The position numbers were made by a program, and so were the translations under genes. A DNA stretch of 64,000 nt. It comes from Apoderus coryli. Lineage: Eukaryota; Arthropoda; Insecta; Coleoptera; Attelabidae. The notes beneath the pieces are model-generated. The model saw only the letters and a program-made list of their open reading frames with translations. It did not search any database and was not told the DNA's origin. Location: positions 16,823,651 through 16,887,650 of the forward strand of contig OU452203.1 in NCBI GenBank assembly GCA_911728435.2, given 5' to 3'. Each line of letters begins with the position of its first letter. Within the stretch, counting starts at the first letter, position 1. This document shows, piece after piece, positions 48,453-60,374 of the stretch.

Positions 48453-49442
48453 TTATAATTTAAATATGACTTCTGGCATATGACCGCCACGGCTGGCTCG
48501 GACTTAGTCTAATCTGGAGGTCCAATTTTCGATGACTTATTCCAACATTTGTGGCCGGATATCGGCAATAACGCGGCGAATGTTGTCCTTCAAATGGTCA
48601 ATCGTTTCGGGCTAGTGACTTCACATATCCCCACAGAAAATAATCGAGCGGCGTTAAATCGCATGATCTTGGAGGCCAAATCATGGGTCCGAAACGTGAA
48701 ACTATGCGGTTACCAAACCTTTCCTTCCATAAATCAATTGTGGCACGAGTTGTGTGACATGTTGTCTTGTCTTGTTTAAACCACAGCTCCTCCACATCAT
48801 GGTTGTTCAATTGATGAATGAAAAAGTCAGTAATCATGGCTCTGTAGCGGTCACCATTGAATGTAACGTTCTGACCAGCATCGTTTTTAAAGAAGTACGG
48901 ACCAATGATTCCACCAGCGCATAAAGCACACCAAACTGTGAGTTTTTCTGGATGTAACGGTGCCTCAACATACACTTGAGGATTACGATCACTCCAAATA
49001 CGGCAGTTTTGTTTATTGAAGTACCCATTCAAACAAAAGTGAGCTTCATCGCTAAACAAAATTCGCTTATGAAAATCGGGCCCATTCACCGAATCTACGA
49101 TTTGCTTGGTAATCCTGTGGCTTCAATTGTGCACGACTTAGATTTTGTAAGCACGCAAACCAAAATCTTTCCGCAAAATCTTCCATAAAACTGATTCGGG
49201 TCTTCCTCTACGCTACGCTCTACAGCAGCAATGACTTCTTCTGTACGCATTGTACAACGTTTTTGTGGTTGCGTATTATCATTTAGTGTAAACGTGGTGC
49301 ATAGTTAATCGAATTAATTCCTCTGATGGACGATTATGTTGACCGTAAAATGGACGTAGTGCGCCATACGTATTTCGAACAGAACCATGATTTTCAAAAT
49401 TAATTTGCACAATGTGCGTTATTCAGGTGTCAGTCTGTTCAT
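48453..49442 (-). pseudogene. Near full-length mariner-superfamily transposase, DD41D spacing, broken
   Basis: The frame starts MNRLTPE at 49442 on the minus strand and ends EVIFKL with a stop at 48453. In between come VRNTYGALRPFYG, RTEEVIAAVERSVEEDPNQ, then a deletion of roughly 35 residues before WKILRKDFGLRAYK, then QDYQANRRFGEWA and the longest open part (163 codons, 49089-48598). That part holds FSDEAHF with the first Asp, QDKTTCHTTRA with the second and CDLTPLD with the third. Exactly 41 residues lie between the last two. Frameshifts near 49080, 49120 and 48610 and several stops make it inactive. The 41-residue spacing separates it from classical mariner (34) and fits the group described as DD41D. 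Terminal repeats were not identified. Confidence 0.9.
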
Positions 49443-49444
49443 GT

Positions 49445-50325
49445 TGAAATGCGAAACCAACCTAAACATAAATCATGTGACAGCTTTCGTTGAGATTGGA
49501 CTAATTCAATGGCGCTTAGTTCCAGAACTGTAATTGAAAAACTAAAATCCATTACAAATATGTTCGCGTACTTCTTTTCTTTGTTTCTTTATTTACACAC
49601 ACTGGAGTTGCCGCATTCAAAAAGCACGCTTCGCGCTTTACGCATACTACAAAATCTTTACGGAAATGACATGAAATAATCTGTAACAAAAATATACGCA
49701 CGCCTTTGACTCTGGTGCCCAGCACGAGACGTAACCAGAGTCAATAAAATAGTTTTCTTTCAGCAAGACTAAACAAACCAATTCCAAAATGCTAAGTACT
49801 ACATCCTTGTTTCTTGTTTCGTGAGTAAAAAATATTTTTGTAACATGCGCTTATCAGGACTACATAGAGTAGTATTATATTTCGCTTTCTGCATTTGTAA
49901 ATAACGCGAAACGACTTCGCTAAAAGAAATAATAAGAAAAGTGTACAATACTTTTTTGCAGAAAACCATAGAGGCAGAAAAAGGCAGCATACGAACAGCA
50001 GTAATGAATTTGTACAGTTGCAAACTTTTAAAAGCTTACTACAAACAAACTCATACAACAATCATCTAAGTAGCTTATTTTGTGATGAAGTTGTTTTTCC
50101 ATTGCACGTTTAATGAGCCGCAGGTACATAAGTTTCTTACGTATAACTTTAAGAGTTACATTAAGTAGCTTAGAAAAGTGTGTATATGTGCTTTTGGAAG
50201 TTGTGTTTCAACTTCTTCTTTTAGATGAAAGCTTCTTTGTAAATTATGTGAGTTGAATTCAAATATGTAATACTAAATTTTATTTGAGCTAACAGAACTT
50301 TGGCTAATTTAAATTTAATGCTTGC
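49445..50325. other. No gene seen
   Basis: Two overlapping minus-strand frames at 49792-50061 are hydrophobic and without motif. Confidence 0.45.
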
Positions 50326-50331
50326 AATGAT

Positions 50332-51440
50332 ACAGGGTGAGCTAAAAGTGTTTTTGTTTACTGTTTTCATTCTTCTCTGACTGCAAACGTTTTTTCTTAT
50401 TCCTAGTTAAGCAAGAACTACCGCCTATGAATATCATTCGTGGTTATTTAATTCTCGATGCTTATGCATGACCAGAAGTTTCTGGTAAATGATAATAAAA
50501 CTTATCTGAGTTTTCTTATCATTTATGAAAAACCAAAATTCATTACGCTCGTTACCGTCGCCGTCGCGTATCAGACGCATACGAAAACGGAGGGAACGTC
50601 GATGGTGGCAGAGACAAATTTATTGCAACAGAGATTCACATGAAGGATAGAAAATATTATCTGATCTCAAATGAAAGTGGCGTAGATTTTTTTAAAATTT
50701 TGTTACAATTTTTTTTTCGAAGTTGAGATTTTAGTTTTGATTTATTTCTGACATTATTTTTACAGATATAAAAAATGAAAAGCGCTTTCTCATGGTTACT
50801 TTTTGAGTAGAAAAAGATAGTGGTTACAAATTTTCCCTACGACGTTTCGTTTCATTATAAACTTGGTTGTTTGCAATGCGGCCCTGGATTTTTTAATGTT
50901 AAATTTAAAGCCATTTTCAATTCAAAAATAGGTAGTGCATCACATGTAATGTATAAACAAGTTTTCAGTATTTTTAGCTGTTATATAAAATTATCCAAGA
51001 AAAATAGCCATAGTTTGGCACTTAAATGACTGAATGCAGAGTAGTAGGTTTTGCAAAAACATCCTTTTGTCGTTGCTCACAGTTATTTATTATTATTTGA
51101 CAATTTACTTCTGTCTCAGTAAAACATTTTAGGTATGCAGTTTTTTTAATTTAGTTGGAATTTTTGTGCTTTGGAGGTTATTAAAAAAACGTCTTTGTCA
51201 GATGAATATTTTATGTAAAATAAGTGCCAAATTATGGCGATTTTTCTTGGATAATTTAAAATAACACCTAAAAACACTGAAAACTAAACTAAACTTTGAA
51301 TTGAAAATAGTTTTAAATTTAACAATCAAAAATTCAGGCCCTATAAAAAAAAAACAAGTGGTTTTTCAAAAACGAAATGTCGTAGTGAAAATTTGTCTGT
51401 AAAAATAATGTCAGAAATAAATTAAAACTAAAATCGCAAA
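50332..51440. mobile_element. Fold-back element with about 250-bp imperfect arms
   Basis: acagggtgagctaaaagtg at 50332 resembles the other element ends. The segment 50722-51027 is matched in reverse by 51220-51440 with shared blocks such as tttatttctgacattattt, aaattatccaagaaaaat and tttggcactta. The left arm has an extra insertion of about 60 bp. Transcription would give a long double-stranded RNA. No coding sequence is supported; the frames at 50458-50643 and 50820-51029 fall inside it. Confidence 0.65.
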
Positions 51441-51444
51441 AAAA

Positions 51445-52740
51445 TCGTTTTTCAGCTAAAGTTAGTTTTGAAAATACCATTTAAAAGGTGTTTAAATTGT
51501 ACAACTTTTCTCTAATTTAACCTGCTATCCCATTCTTATCTAGGACACAGTGTATATACATCCGCTGATTTTTTTTATTATTTTTAGCTTTGACAAAATT
51601 GAACGATTGATTAGAGAGACTCAAAAAAATGAAGCATGCCTCATAACTGACAGTGACATCTTAAATTTGTTAAAAAACAAAATGTGTCACTTAACTATAT
51701 AAAAGAAAGACGTAGGAAAATTATCTGATGAAAATGAAAAATGGCTGAAAATATACACGGAATCCCTTTCACGGTTAGTTGGACTAAAACGTACACCCAA
51801 AGAAATTAATAAATACGGTAAGAAAACGACGTACGAATCAAAAGATTAAAAATGCCACTTCCGCAAATTCAAAATAATAATAGAAAAAAAAACAACCCAA
51901 CCCAACCCTGTATATTTATGAATTAAAATTTAATCCGTAAACAAAAAAAACTATAAAAGCTTAAGAATCTGGAGTAAGATCGTTCTCTTTGATGTGATTC
52001 TTACGTACCCCTTTACCGCTATCTCGATCAAACTAGGATATTTATAATAGAAATAAAAAAATGTGTGAAGCCAGTGCATCTTTAATACCTTTAAGTCAAG
52101 GAAGTAGAGCCCAATTGAACCACACACAGGTACTAATGGAAATAAAAGCATTTTGAGGCATATTTTCTGTTAAAATTCTCAAAACAAAATATTCTTCTTT
52201 ATTCAACTGCATCAAAAATTAATGTAATCATGAAAAATCAACCTGCTTAACCATAGTTCATTCAACTCATCTCTATACGAGAACCCAGAAACATAGGCTT
52301 ATATACTTCACGTATTCAATATTTTTTATACCAGTCAAGGACATGTCTGCTCTGACACAACGAATATATTTGGGTAAAATCGTTACATAATGTCTTATAC
52401 GAATTCGATGTTTAACATTGTTCTATGGTATGAAATGTAATGATGATAACGAATTTGTGTGAAGTTCCTCATAAAGCTTGCATAAATCCTTACTGGAACT
52501 GTGCGTTTATTAAGAGAAATGCAATATATGCTCTTTGAAGATGGTCCACACTCGGGTGCCCATTTCAAACAAACAAAAAGATTGAGAAAGTCAGTCATCT
52601 GATTACACAGTGCGGATATAAAGAGCTGACCAATATATGTTCTAAACTGTGGTGAGCTAGGGCCAAACCCCATTTAATCATAGCTGTCTTTCACGTACAA
52701 ACTGTGAATGAGTCTGTATCAAACTCCTTTGTGACTCATG
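51445..52740. other. AT-rich stretch, no gene seen
   Basis: A Tc1/mariner-like terminal sequence ends at about 51556 (see 31431). The 92-codon minus frame 52395-52673 has no motif I recognise. Confidence 0.42.
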
Positions 52741-52741
52741 T

Positions 52742-53008
52742 CTAGTTATTACCTAATATGTTCTTATAGCGAGACAACAACCAAGAATTACAATTGAAAT
52801 AATATCTAATATCCACCACCTTCTCTGTAAGCTCCTTCATATCAAGTGCTCTTTTTTCTTTAACGGCTTCTACGGAATGAAATATTGTTCCCATTAATGC
52901 AGATTTGACCTTGGGAAACAGATAAAGCTCACATAATTTAAGGTGAAATGAATTCTGTGGATGGACAACATTAGAATCTGCTGTCTGCATGAAGAACCTA
53001 TGATGCAT
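52742..53008 (-). pseudogene. mariner (SETMAR-like) transposase C-terminal remnant
   Basis: The minus frame reads CELYLFPKVKSALMGTIFHS, VEAVKEKRALDMKELTEK and then YYFNCNSWLL. This corresponds to the mariner segment just after the third catalytic residue (CDFxLFPxVKxxLxGxxFxSxEAVKxK) and the terminal helix before the usual CFxxWxxRxxRC. The catalytic Asp itself is replaced (CEL for CDF) and the start of the domain is missing. It is a dead 3' fragment. Confidence 0.66.
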
Positions 53009-53009
53009 T

Positions 53010-54510
53010 CCACAAATCGGATCGTTTTCTTATTTGTAATGGAAATAAACAATCAAACAATGTATCTTGAATTACTAACTCGAGCATCTTAAACTTTTAA
53101 TGGAGGGCAATAAAATGCACGGATTGTCACTTATTTTATACGTCTTGCATGCATGTCTATAGTCACTCTAAAATACAATTATTTAAAAGCAGCTTCATAA
53201 ATTCTAAACTACTACTCTAATTTGCAAATGCATTTTATCCAAATGTTCATTCATAGTTTTTATTGTAGTGCCCCTTCATTTTTTTGACTATCAATTTTCA
53301 TAATTGCTCGGACTGCTGAAGCTTGTCCAAAAGCCATTATCTCTAATAACAGCACAACAGCAAAACAACGTGAACAGTCAGTATAATGTAGCAGAAATAA
53401 AAGGCAATAAAACTACCAAAGCAGGAAAAAGAGCAGGTGGTGTTGTAGATTATAGCAGCTGTCCTGCTATATCCTGCCTGCGATAGTGCATCTTTCGCTT
53501 TTTATGTCCACAGAAACATTATATAAAATTTATAATAGTGAGATTTTTCTAAAACAATTGAAAAGTGTATGAAAGTGATCAAAAAATAGAAGTAAATAGA
53601 CTATATTGTATATACCTACACTAATGATTCATTTAAGACAATACAATGAGGTTTTTCTTTTGCAGTTTGGGCTTGCAACCTCCTTAAATTTTTGTTTTTT
53701 CTTCAGCAAAAAAAATCATGCTGTTTGTGCTAAGGTCTTCCCTATAGAATATATTTGGCAGATAAGCTTTTAATTGCTCTTTCTATGTTAACTATTATGG
53801 ATCTAAGCTTAGGTGTAACAACAAAATTACCACCGACAAAATATTGTTCTAGTAATAACTTGTGAAACCATACAGTTACTCAGTAGACTACGGCCGCAAA
53901 AATGTTTGTTATTTACAATTTAATGGAACTAAAATCAAGAATGTGCTTGCAGGCTAAAGTATGTTAAATAGTAGTTGCACTGGAATTCCGAAATAAATCC
54001 CAACCTTTTTGATATGCACAAAATATTTGAGGCTTTTAACAAGTTTTCATAATAAATAATAACAACACTAACTTGTTCTATGTTACTGGTACTATTAAAA
54101 TACTGTAAAATCGTGGGCAGTCTTGCATGCCATGGGTGTGCATTAAAGAAGAAAAAATCCGTTATACAGTGTGTTTTATACGAATGAATTATCTTACCAG
54201 TACATTAAGTTCAGTGACGTTTACTAAAACAGTTGTTAAAAAATGTGAAGTACAAAAGGGAGGACTATTATAGTTCTGATTACAAAATACAAAAAAAACA
54301 AATAAACGTTATTGAAGTCCTTAGGGATTTAGTCTGTTCACTACTAGCACTTGCTGGCCGGCTACTCCACTTCCAAACCAATCACAAAACAAGGAGATAA
54401 AATTCCTAGGATTATTGCGTGTTTAAATTTACACACATTTAGTTATTATAGCCCTCTAGTATTCCTAAAATGCTCGAATCTCGAATCAATATCTCCTCTA
54501 TTCGAAATAG
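53010..54510. other. AT-rich stretch, no gene seen
   Basis: Nothing recognisable in frames at 53304-53486 or 54351-54533. Confidence 0.48.
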
Positions 54511-54512
54511 CC

Positions 54513-54860
54513 ATAGTCTTTGAGCTCCCTTAATGATGAAGTGTCACAATTTTAAATCTTCAACGGTCTAAATTCCTTCTAATGTTGATCTGAAGTAAGG
54601 AAACAAATAAAAGTCACGGTCCACATCTAACACTGGTTCGCTGGTTTGGTTTTTAAGCCAAAGTCAGCCGGCGAGTTGTCTTGAGACCTAGAGTCTTTGA
54701 GCTCCTTCATGATAGGTGTCGAATTTTGTTCTTTTCAATGTTGATCTGAAGTAAGGAAACTAATAAAAGTCAAACGATCCACATATAACACTGGTTTGCT
54801 GTATACGGGTTAAAAGCGTTTTTAAGCCAAAGTGAGCCGGCGAGTGGTTTTAGTAGGGAC
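54513..54860 (+). repeat. Two diverged tandem copies of a 170-bp sequence
   Basis: Copy 1 (54513-54686) and copy 2 (54691-54860) share, in order, agtctttgagctcc, gttgatctgaagtaaggaaa, aataaaagtca, cacat(c/a)taacactggtt and aagccaaagt(c/g)agccggcgag. Each has private insertions. This may be two units of a satellite or an internal repeat of a larger element. Confidence 0.8.
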
Positions 54861-54864
54861 CCAT

Positions 54865-55955
54865 GACTTGTTTTTTATTGAAATTCGGGCCGGTTTCTTC
54901 TAAATCTTTCACGGTGTTCAGTTTGTCCTTCTAAAACCCACAATCCCCATGGATATCGAAATAATAATTAAGTTCTGAATATCAATGTGCTTATTGGAGC
55001 TTTTTTGATCTCAGTAAAATTGACCCCATTTAACGACCCAAGCATGAAGTATCTGACCCATTTGCTCGGTCATATTGAAAACTATTAAGGCATTTAAAAA
55101 GTACGGCAACTCGTATACTGACGAACACCTCAACGAGAGTGATTTTTGTTAACATTAAATGTAATGAAGTTCGTTTGCCTTTGGCAAGCGCGTATTTTCT
55201 CTGTGAAACCATCAGTCTCAGGCCAGACAGTATCTCCTCTTGCCCTTTCTAGTTTGCAGGGATTTACTTTACCCAAGAACTCAAAAAAATGCAAAATGGT
55301 ACTAGCAAAATGTCCTTGGTAATTTTTGATGTAAATATATCGGAAACACCAACCGCTAATTTTGTCTAATATTCTTGGAATCTAGTTGTAAAATTCTGCA
55401 GTATTAACTCACCATGTATACAAAATTTAAGCAGTTTGTAACAATAACTGAAGAAATACGCGTGAGTTGGTGAAATGGTGTGGGAGTATTAAAAACTATT
55501 TTCCACACGTTGCATTCAAGGAAACATGGGTATATCTATTACAATATGTCAGTACCAAACCTATGGATAGGAAAAGAAATGTTTATGGCATCTTGGAAGA
55601 TTAATATTATAATAAAACTTTCAATTGCATTCGTTATTCGTTTCTGTTTCTGCTAGAGTACGTCTCAAAATGTATTGTGCTAAATTATTTGCTACAATAA
55701 AATTTTTATGAGCACTAATCGGTATAATAAAATTAGTTTAATTGAATTAGCTGGACGGTGCTAAGTGGCGCCACCCAGGGTTGTAATGGTAAATATAAAT
55801 TTAAATTGATAACAAGATGTATGTGACGACATCTAGTGTAAATGAAAGAAAGTAGCAACTCAATTTAGCGTATTTTCTATTGCCAACAAGTAACAACTCC
55901 ATTTAATCCTATTACGAACACTAGATACACGCGAATTCCCTAGCGGGAGGTTTTA
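54865..55955. other. No gene seen
   Basis: The 60-codon minus frame 55030-55212 has no motif; nothing else was recognised. Confidence 0.48.
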
Positions 55956-55959
55956 TTTA

Positions 55960-56100
55960 AGAATTGCTTGTTACCAGACGTCTGGTGAAAGCATGGTAGT
56001 GTGAAGCAAATTTCCAACACAACTTAAAGTCTTGTTACATTATGTAACAAGCAATTCATAAATAAATTTAAATATTTTCCACCGGATGAGTCCGACCTGC
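55960..56100 (+). mobile_element. Penelope-type fragment with a split hammerhead
   Basis: gaattgcttgttac at 55961 and gtaacaagcaattc at 56045 form inverted ends. Inside, GACGTC-tggtgaaagcatgg matches the region just 3' of the cleavage site in the 10468 hammerhead, and caacttaaagtcttgttac matches its downstream flank. At 56081 caccggatgagtcc resembles the stem I and core of a following hammerhead, which would be the next unit of a tandem array. Neither half is complete. Confidence 0.5.
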
Positions 56101-56104
56101 CTTT

Positions 56105-57640
56105 GAGTTAATAATTATTATGTTATCAGACCTAGGATGCAATGCTATACCTGCTTAACAAGGTTATTAAAATTCTGGGTGCCGAAAATATTAAGTAATT
56201 CATTCAGTTATTGTATTACATCATGATCATCAATCAGTAACACTTTCTTAAGTAACACCAATTTGTAATTTAAGGGAATCAACAAGCAGAGAAGAGAATA
56301 ATGTTCAAGTACGGTCATCAACCTCTCTATCTCTGTATCAAAGCACATGTTTTAATAAAAACCCATTATCTCTCAGAATATCATGTACAGCTGGGTCGAT
56401 AGCCACCACAAAATAAAAACGTAAAGTTTAATGTATAGGAATAAGAAAGTGTGGAATCACTCTCGTTTTTTCACAGTAATATAGTTTTTCTGCTCGATCC
56501 CTTAACTTTGTTTAGCTGCCAGCTGATTATGCTAAATAATAAAATAAATAATAAAATAGAGAAGATATAATAATACACTGCACACACAGATATGGCTATA
56601 TACTTTGGTGCAATGTATACTGTAACAGAGATAAAGCTGCTGGCCATGAACCGGACATCATCTCTCTTGGATATCCAAGGAAAAATCAGGTGGTTTGGGC
56701 CAGGGTCGGCGGAAGTTACATTTCAAATATGTATTTAAGTTATGACTTATGAACCTGTTTGTTTAAAAATCATTCTCACCCATCCAAAGCAAAAGGTTTC
56801 CACAGTTGTGATCACCTGTCTTAAGTCTTAAGCTTACGCTATTATGGTGATATCAAAAAATTATTACGTTGGCCTCAGCTAAAGTCATTTGATAAGTGTT
56901 TTGCTTCCTTCAATCACACCCTTCGCCAAAGATCAATTTATTTAAACACAGGTATATATCATTTTAATGAATTACATAATGTAACAAGACTTTAAGTTTA
57001 AGTAATGCCTGCATCTGCATCTATGAGAAAAAGCCAGATATATTACAACATCATGACAACAAAAACATATAGAAACCGCTGTTCTCTCGCAAACAAAACA
57101 AAAACATTAAGTAATTAGATCTAGCTCAGTTCCATATAAACTAGACAAATAATCGTGGTCATCTTAATTAATTTGATATTCTTATTTGATACTGAATACG
57201 GACCTGTACCTATAACAATTATTTTGTAATGGTAGGTATGCTGCAATTCTAGAGAATAGCTACGTAAACAGAAAAAAGCTACATTGCAACTCCGATATAA
57301 TAAAAGAGTATCTTCTAAAATAAGTACTTGTTTTAAAGAAGGATTATTTCGCTGATTATACACCAAGAGCATCGTGCGACACCACATAACATATTATACC
57401 ATAATCCTTACCTGGTGTGCATGTCTATTCTGAGAAATGTGCAATTTATGGTAATGAAATTTATCAGGAAAATATATACGTCTAATTTCTCCAACACGGC
57501 TTTTCTATATTAAATAGATTATGGGTACAGGAAAATTAGATGTGGATTTCATTTCTCGCGGAACATAGAACATTAATTTGTTAGCAATAACTCATTACAT
57601 GGATATAATTGTCAGAGCGGTTCAAAATAAGTCGAGTTCG
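56105..57640. other. No gene seen; one short Penelope-type fragment
   Basis: ttacataatgtaacaagact-ttaagtt at 56973-57000 is a third copy of the sequence at 10395 and 56025. The minus frame 57121-57387 has no motif. Confidence 0.48.
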
Positions 57641-57644
57641 CGCA

Positions 57645-58428
57645 GTGACGTCATCGGAGCCCAGCGAATACTTGTATGGTATATGAGGCTTGGATCGATA
57701 ACCAAACAATTTTTGTTTTTACTTGTGACACTAAAAAGAATAGAATAGACTTATTTTGTGCTTTAATAATATTTTTCTTTATAATAAGTGCGTCCCAACC
57801 GTCAGTAATATTACCGTCGGTAACCGTGTAATGTGACTGCCCAAACGAAAGCAGAAAAATTACTATAGCCTTAAAACAATTCTACTGTCTAAATTATTAT
57901 TACCGTCACCACTGTTATATAATAATAAACATTTAAAAACATATGTAAAAATGTACAAAATACCTTTACTAATTGTCCGATCATTACATCATGAGTTTGA
58001 ATTTATTTTATTAGGCACAGAACCAGGATTTAGTTTTAGACATGATAAATTCATTAATTCATGTTCCTCTTTCAAAACCACTTGGGTCGATATGTTTGGA
58101 GCGACAGGGGAATTAGAAATATTAAATGTATCTGCACGACAACAAACATTAAGCCATTTTACCCTCAATTCACTATCGCCAGGAAAATTAAAACAAAATT
58201 GTTTGTGAAGGTTTTTACTACAATTATTCGAGTTGCAACCAAATAGAGCACACCTCATTCTAATTATCCTAAAATAAAAACACTAACACAGAATAGATAC
58301 GAAACACTACTATAAATGAGAAAAAAGAAATCACAAATATTCAAAATACGGGCACAAAACAAGGAAATAATACGTGCTATTGTAATTTTAAATGACTTTT
58401 TACCACGCATGGGCACAGATGACGTCAC
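57645..58428. mobile_element. Possible element bounded by inverted CRE-containing repeats
   Basis: gtgacgtcatcggagccca (57645-57663) is matched in reverse by gtgacgtcatctgtgccca ending at 58428. Each contains the palindrome TGACGTCA. They enclose the THAP-domain frame. They may be terminal repeats of a P-type element or paired regulatory sites; no target duplication was found. Confidence 0.4.
57989..58258 (-). pseudogene. THAP-type zinc-finger domain, damaged
   Basis: The minus frame opens MRCALFGCNSNNCSKN, then FCFNFPGD, ELRVKWLNVCCRADTFNISN, and ends SCLKLNPGSVPNK. This is the THAP fold layout: C-x4-C near the start, FxFP, LRxxW and a terminal P after a basic stretch. The second metal-binding pair (CxxH) is not in the main frame; the bases gctccaaacat just after NSPV would supply C-S-K-H after a one-base correction, followed by a compensating shift about 40 bases later. 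THAP domains bind DNA and occur in host factors and in P-element transposases. With two indels this copy is probably a pseudogene or an exon of a degenerate transposon gene. The overlapping plus frame is a shadow. Confidence 0.7.
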
Positions 58429-58434
58429 ACATTA

Positions 58435-58870
58435 GCTATTGGTTTTTTTGACATATACCGAGGTAAATAAAAAGTAATGTTTTTTTGTTAATTTTTGGAG
58501 CAATTTGTGGAGTGAACGAATGAAAGTCGAACTTATTCGATAATGGCAAATTAAAGATTGACCTTTTCTGAGCAATTTGGTTTTTTATTCACTCTGAATA
58601 TTATTGTACCTTATATTGGACCCCTTCAGCAGATTAATCAGTCATTACCATTTGTAGAGTCAGATACAATACGACTGTTGGGAAAACTCAAGCCAAATTA
58701 TTGATTTCATATACATACCTATATACAATGTTTATAATAAAACTCACTGTAATTATATTTGGTATTGTTCTTAAGTTATTGTTGTCATGTAAAATTATTA
58801 TTGTTAATTATAATTCTTGTAATTTTAAAAATATAATTTCTTAAACAATAATTCTGAAAGATATTCAGCA
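58435..58870. other. AT-rich stretch, no gene seen
   Basis: aaagtcgaacttattcg near 58530 faces aaataagtcgagttcg near 57626, a possible outer extension of the inverted pair around the THAP frame. Confidence 0.4.
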
Positions 58871-58879
58871 TTGTCTATC

Positions 58880-59120
58880 AAAAACCGCCATATTCTGTTG
58901 GCAACAGCAAACTCCAATTTCAGCTAAACTTTTAGTTGATACTGGCAGTCAAAACAGCTTTATTACAAAAAAATTAGGGTATGTTCCTTATAAAAGAATA
59001 CTAAATATTTCTGGTATAAGTACTTAATACCAGCGATTTTTCTAATAAAATGGTTGATGTTAAAATCCATTATAATCAAAACATAGTCAATATTTTAACA
59101 TATTACCTTGTCCAGTTTTT
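58880..59120 (+). pseudogene. BEL/Pao-type retrotransposon protease remnant
   Basis: One frame gives HILLATA, the LLxTA motif that precedes the protease in BEL/Pao polyproteins. A second, nearby, gives AKLLVDTGSQNSFITKKL, the aspartic protease active-site region (DTGSQ). The next flap region is in a third frame (SNKMVDVKIHYN). Two or more frameshifts are present and no reverse transcriptase, integrase or long terminal repeat was recognised around it. Old, inactive fragment. Confidence 0.62.
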
Positions 59121-59124
59121 TCAA

Positions 59125-59510
59125 ATATAACTTGTAAGTTATCTCAATCCGGCTCGAAGTACCAAAATGTATAAAAATATTAATAGAATAATAAGAAGGA
59201 GTGGGCTGTATAAGAACTTTATAGAAAAATAACTAGAACTGACAAAATGTCTGACAGAAATTATATTTTTAGAATGGCTTGAGTTTCCTCAACAACAACC
59301 TTATAATGACTTTTTAATCTACTGGATGAAATACCACCACATTTTTTCGTGCCCTTTTTATTAATCATATACCTAGGTGTGGTAAAATCCATGCTAGCAA
59401 ACTCCAATTACCTGTGCAATCCAACTTATCTCTAATTTAAGTAGGTATTTCGACAATAGTTATGCGTTTCATCATGTTAATCAAAATTATGCTATAAAAA
59501 ATATTCTTTC
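59125..59510. other. AT-rich stretch, no gene seen
   Basis: Nothing recognisable. Confidence 0.5.
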
Positions 59511-59516
59511 TATTAT

Positions 59517-60371
59517 ATAGGGTGTTTCATAATATATGCGCAGGCCTTTAGGATGTGAGAGCTCGTCCAAAAATATAAAATAAAAATTCTATTAATTTTC
59601 CCTCTAAAATGCACAATTTTCGAGATGTGTTGCAATTGAAAAAAAAAATCCATATTTGCGTATATCTCCGGAACCGTTCATCGTACAGAAAACAGCTTTT
59701 GTAAACATTGTCTACTCATAATAAGCTATATTCTGCAACAAGAGTTTTTTTTAAATTCATAATTGGTGAAGATTTTGAAGGGGTAGGAGCTGTTTTTCTC
59801 CCTAATTTCTACGCCACTGGAAAAAGTACGGTTTTAGGATACCTGTTTGAACCGCTAATGTTTTATACACAAAAAAGGTACTGTTGGTCATAAGCTCTAA
59901 AGTTAACCGTTCTCGAGGAAAATCAAATTGTTGAAAAACATGGTCATTTTTTTGAAATAAATTTAATTTCTTCTAATAATTAAACGTTAACTTCATAATT
60001 GCAAAACTAAAAAAAAAATAACAAATGATAGAAAACTTGTCTTTTCAAAATTCCCTAAAACCGTAAAAAAGTCGAAGAATTGCTACGTGCATTGAAGCTA
60101 ACGGCAGACATTTTCAACATTTAATTTAACTGTGTATGATTTGTTATTGTTTTTTTTTTAATTTAGCAATTATGAAGTTATCGTTTGGTTTGTACTTGTT
60201 ATAACGTTTAAATAAATCTCGTTTAACTAGTACAAAAAATGAAATTGATTTGAAAAAATTGACCATGTTTTTCAACAAGTTGATTTTCCTCGAAAAGAGT
60301 ATCTTTTTTGTGTAATAAACATTGGCGTATCTTAAAACCGTACTTTTTCCAGTGGCGTAGAAATTGGGACG
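59517..60371. mobile_element. Large fold-back element
   Basis: It starts with atagggtgtttcataatat. The left arm 59798-60032 and right arm 60136-60371 are inverted copies of about 235 bp with shared blocks cctaatttctacgccactgg, aaaaagtacggtttta, gaggaaaatcaa and ttgaaaaacatggtca. About 100 bp separate them. The frames at 59708-59893 and 60144-60422 (minus) share residues NFYATGKSTVL only because they read the same arm twice. Confidence 0.8.
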
Positions 60372-60374
60372 AGT

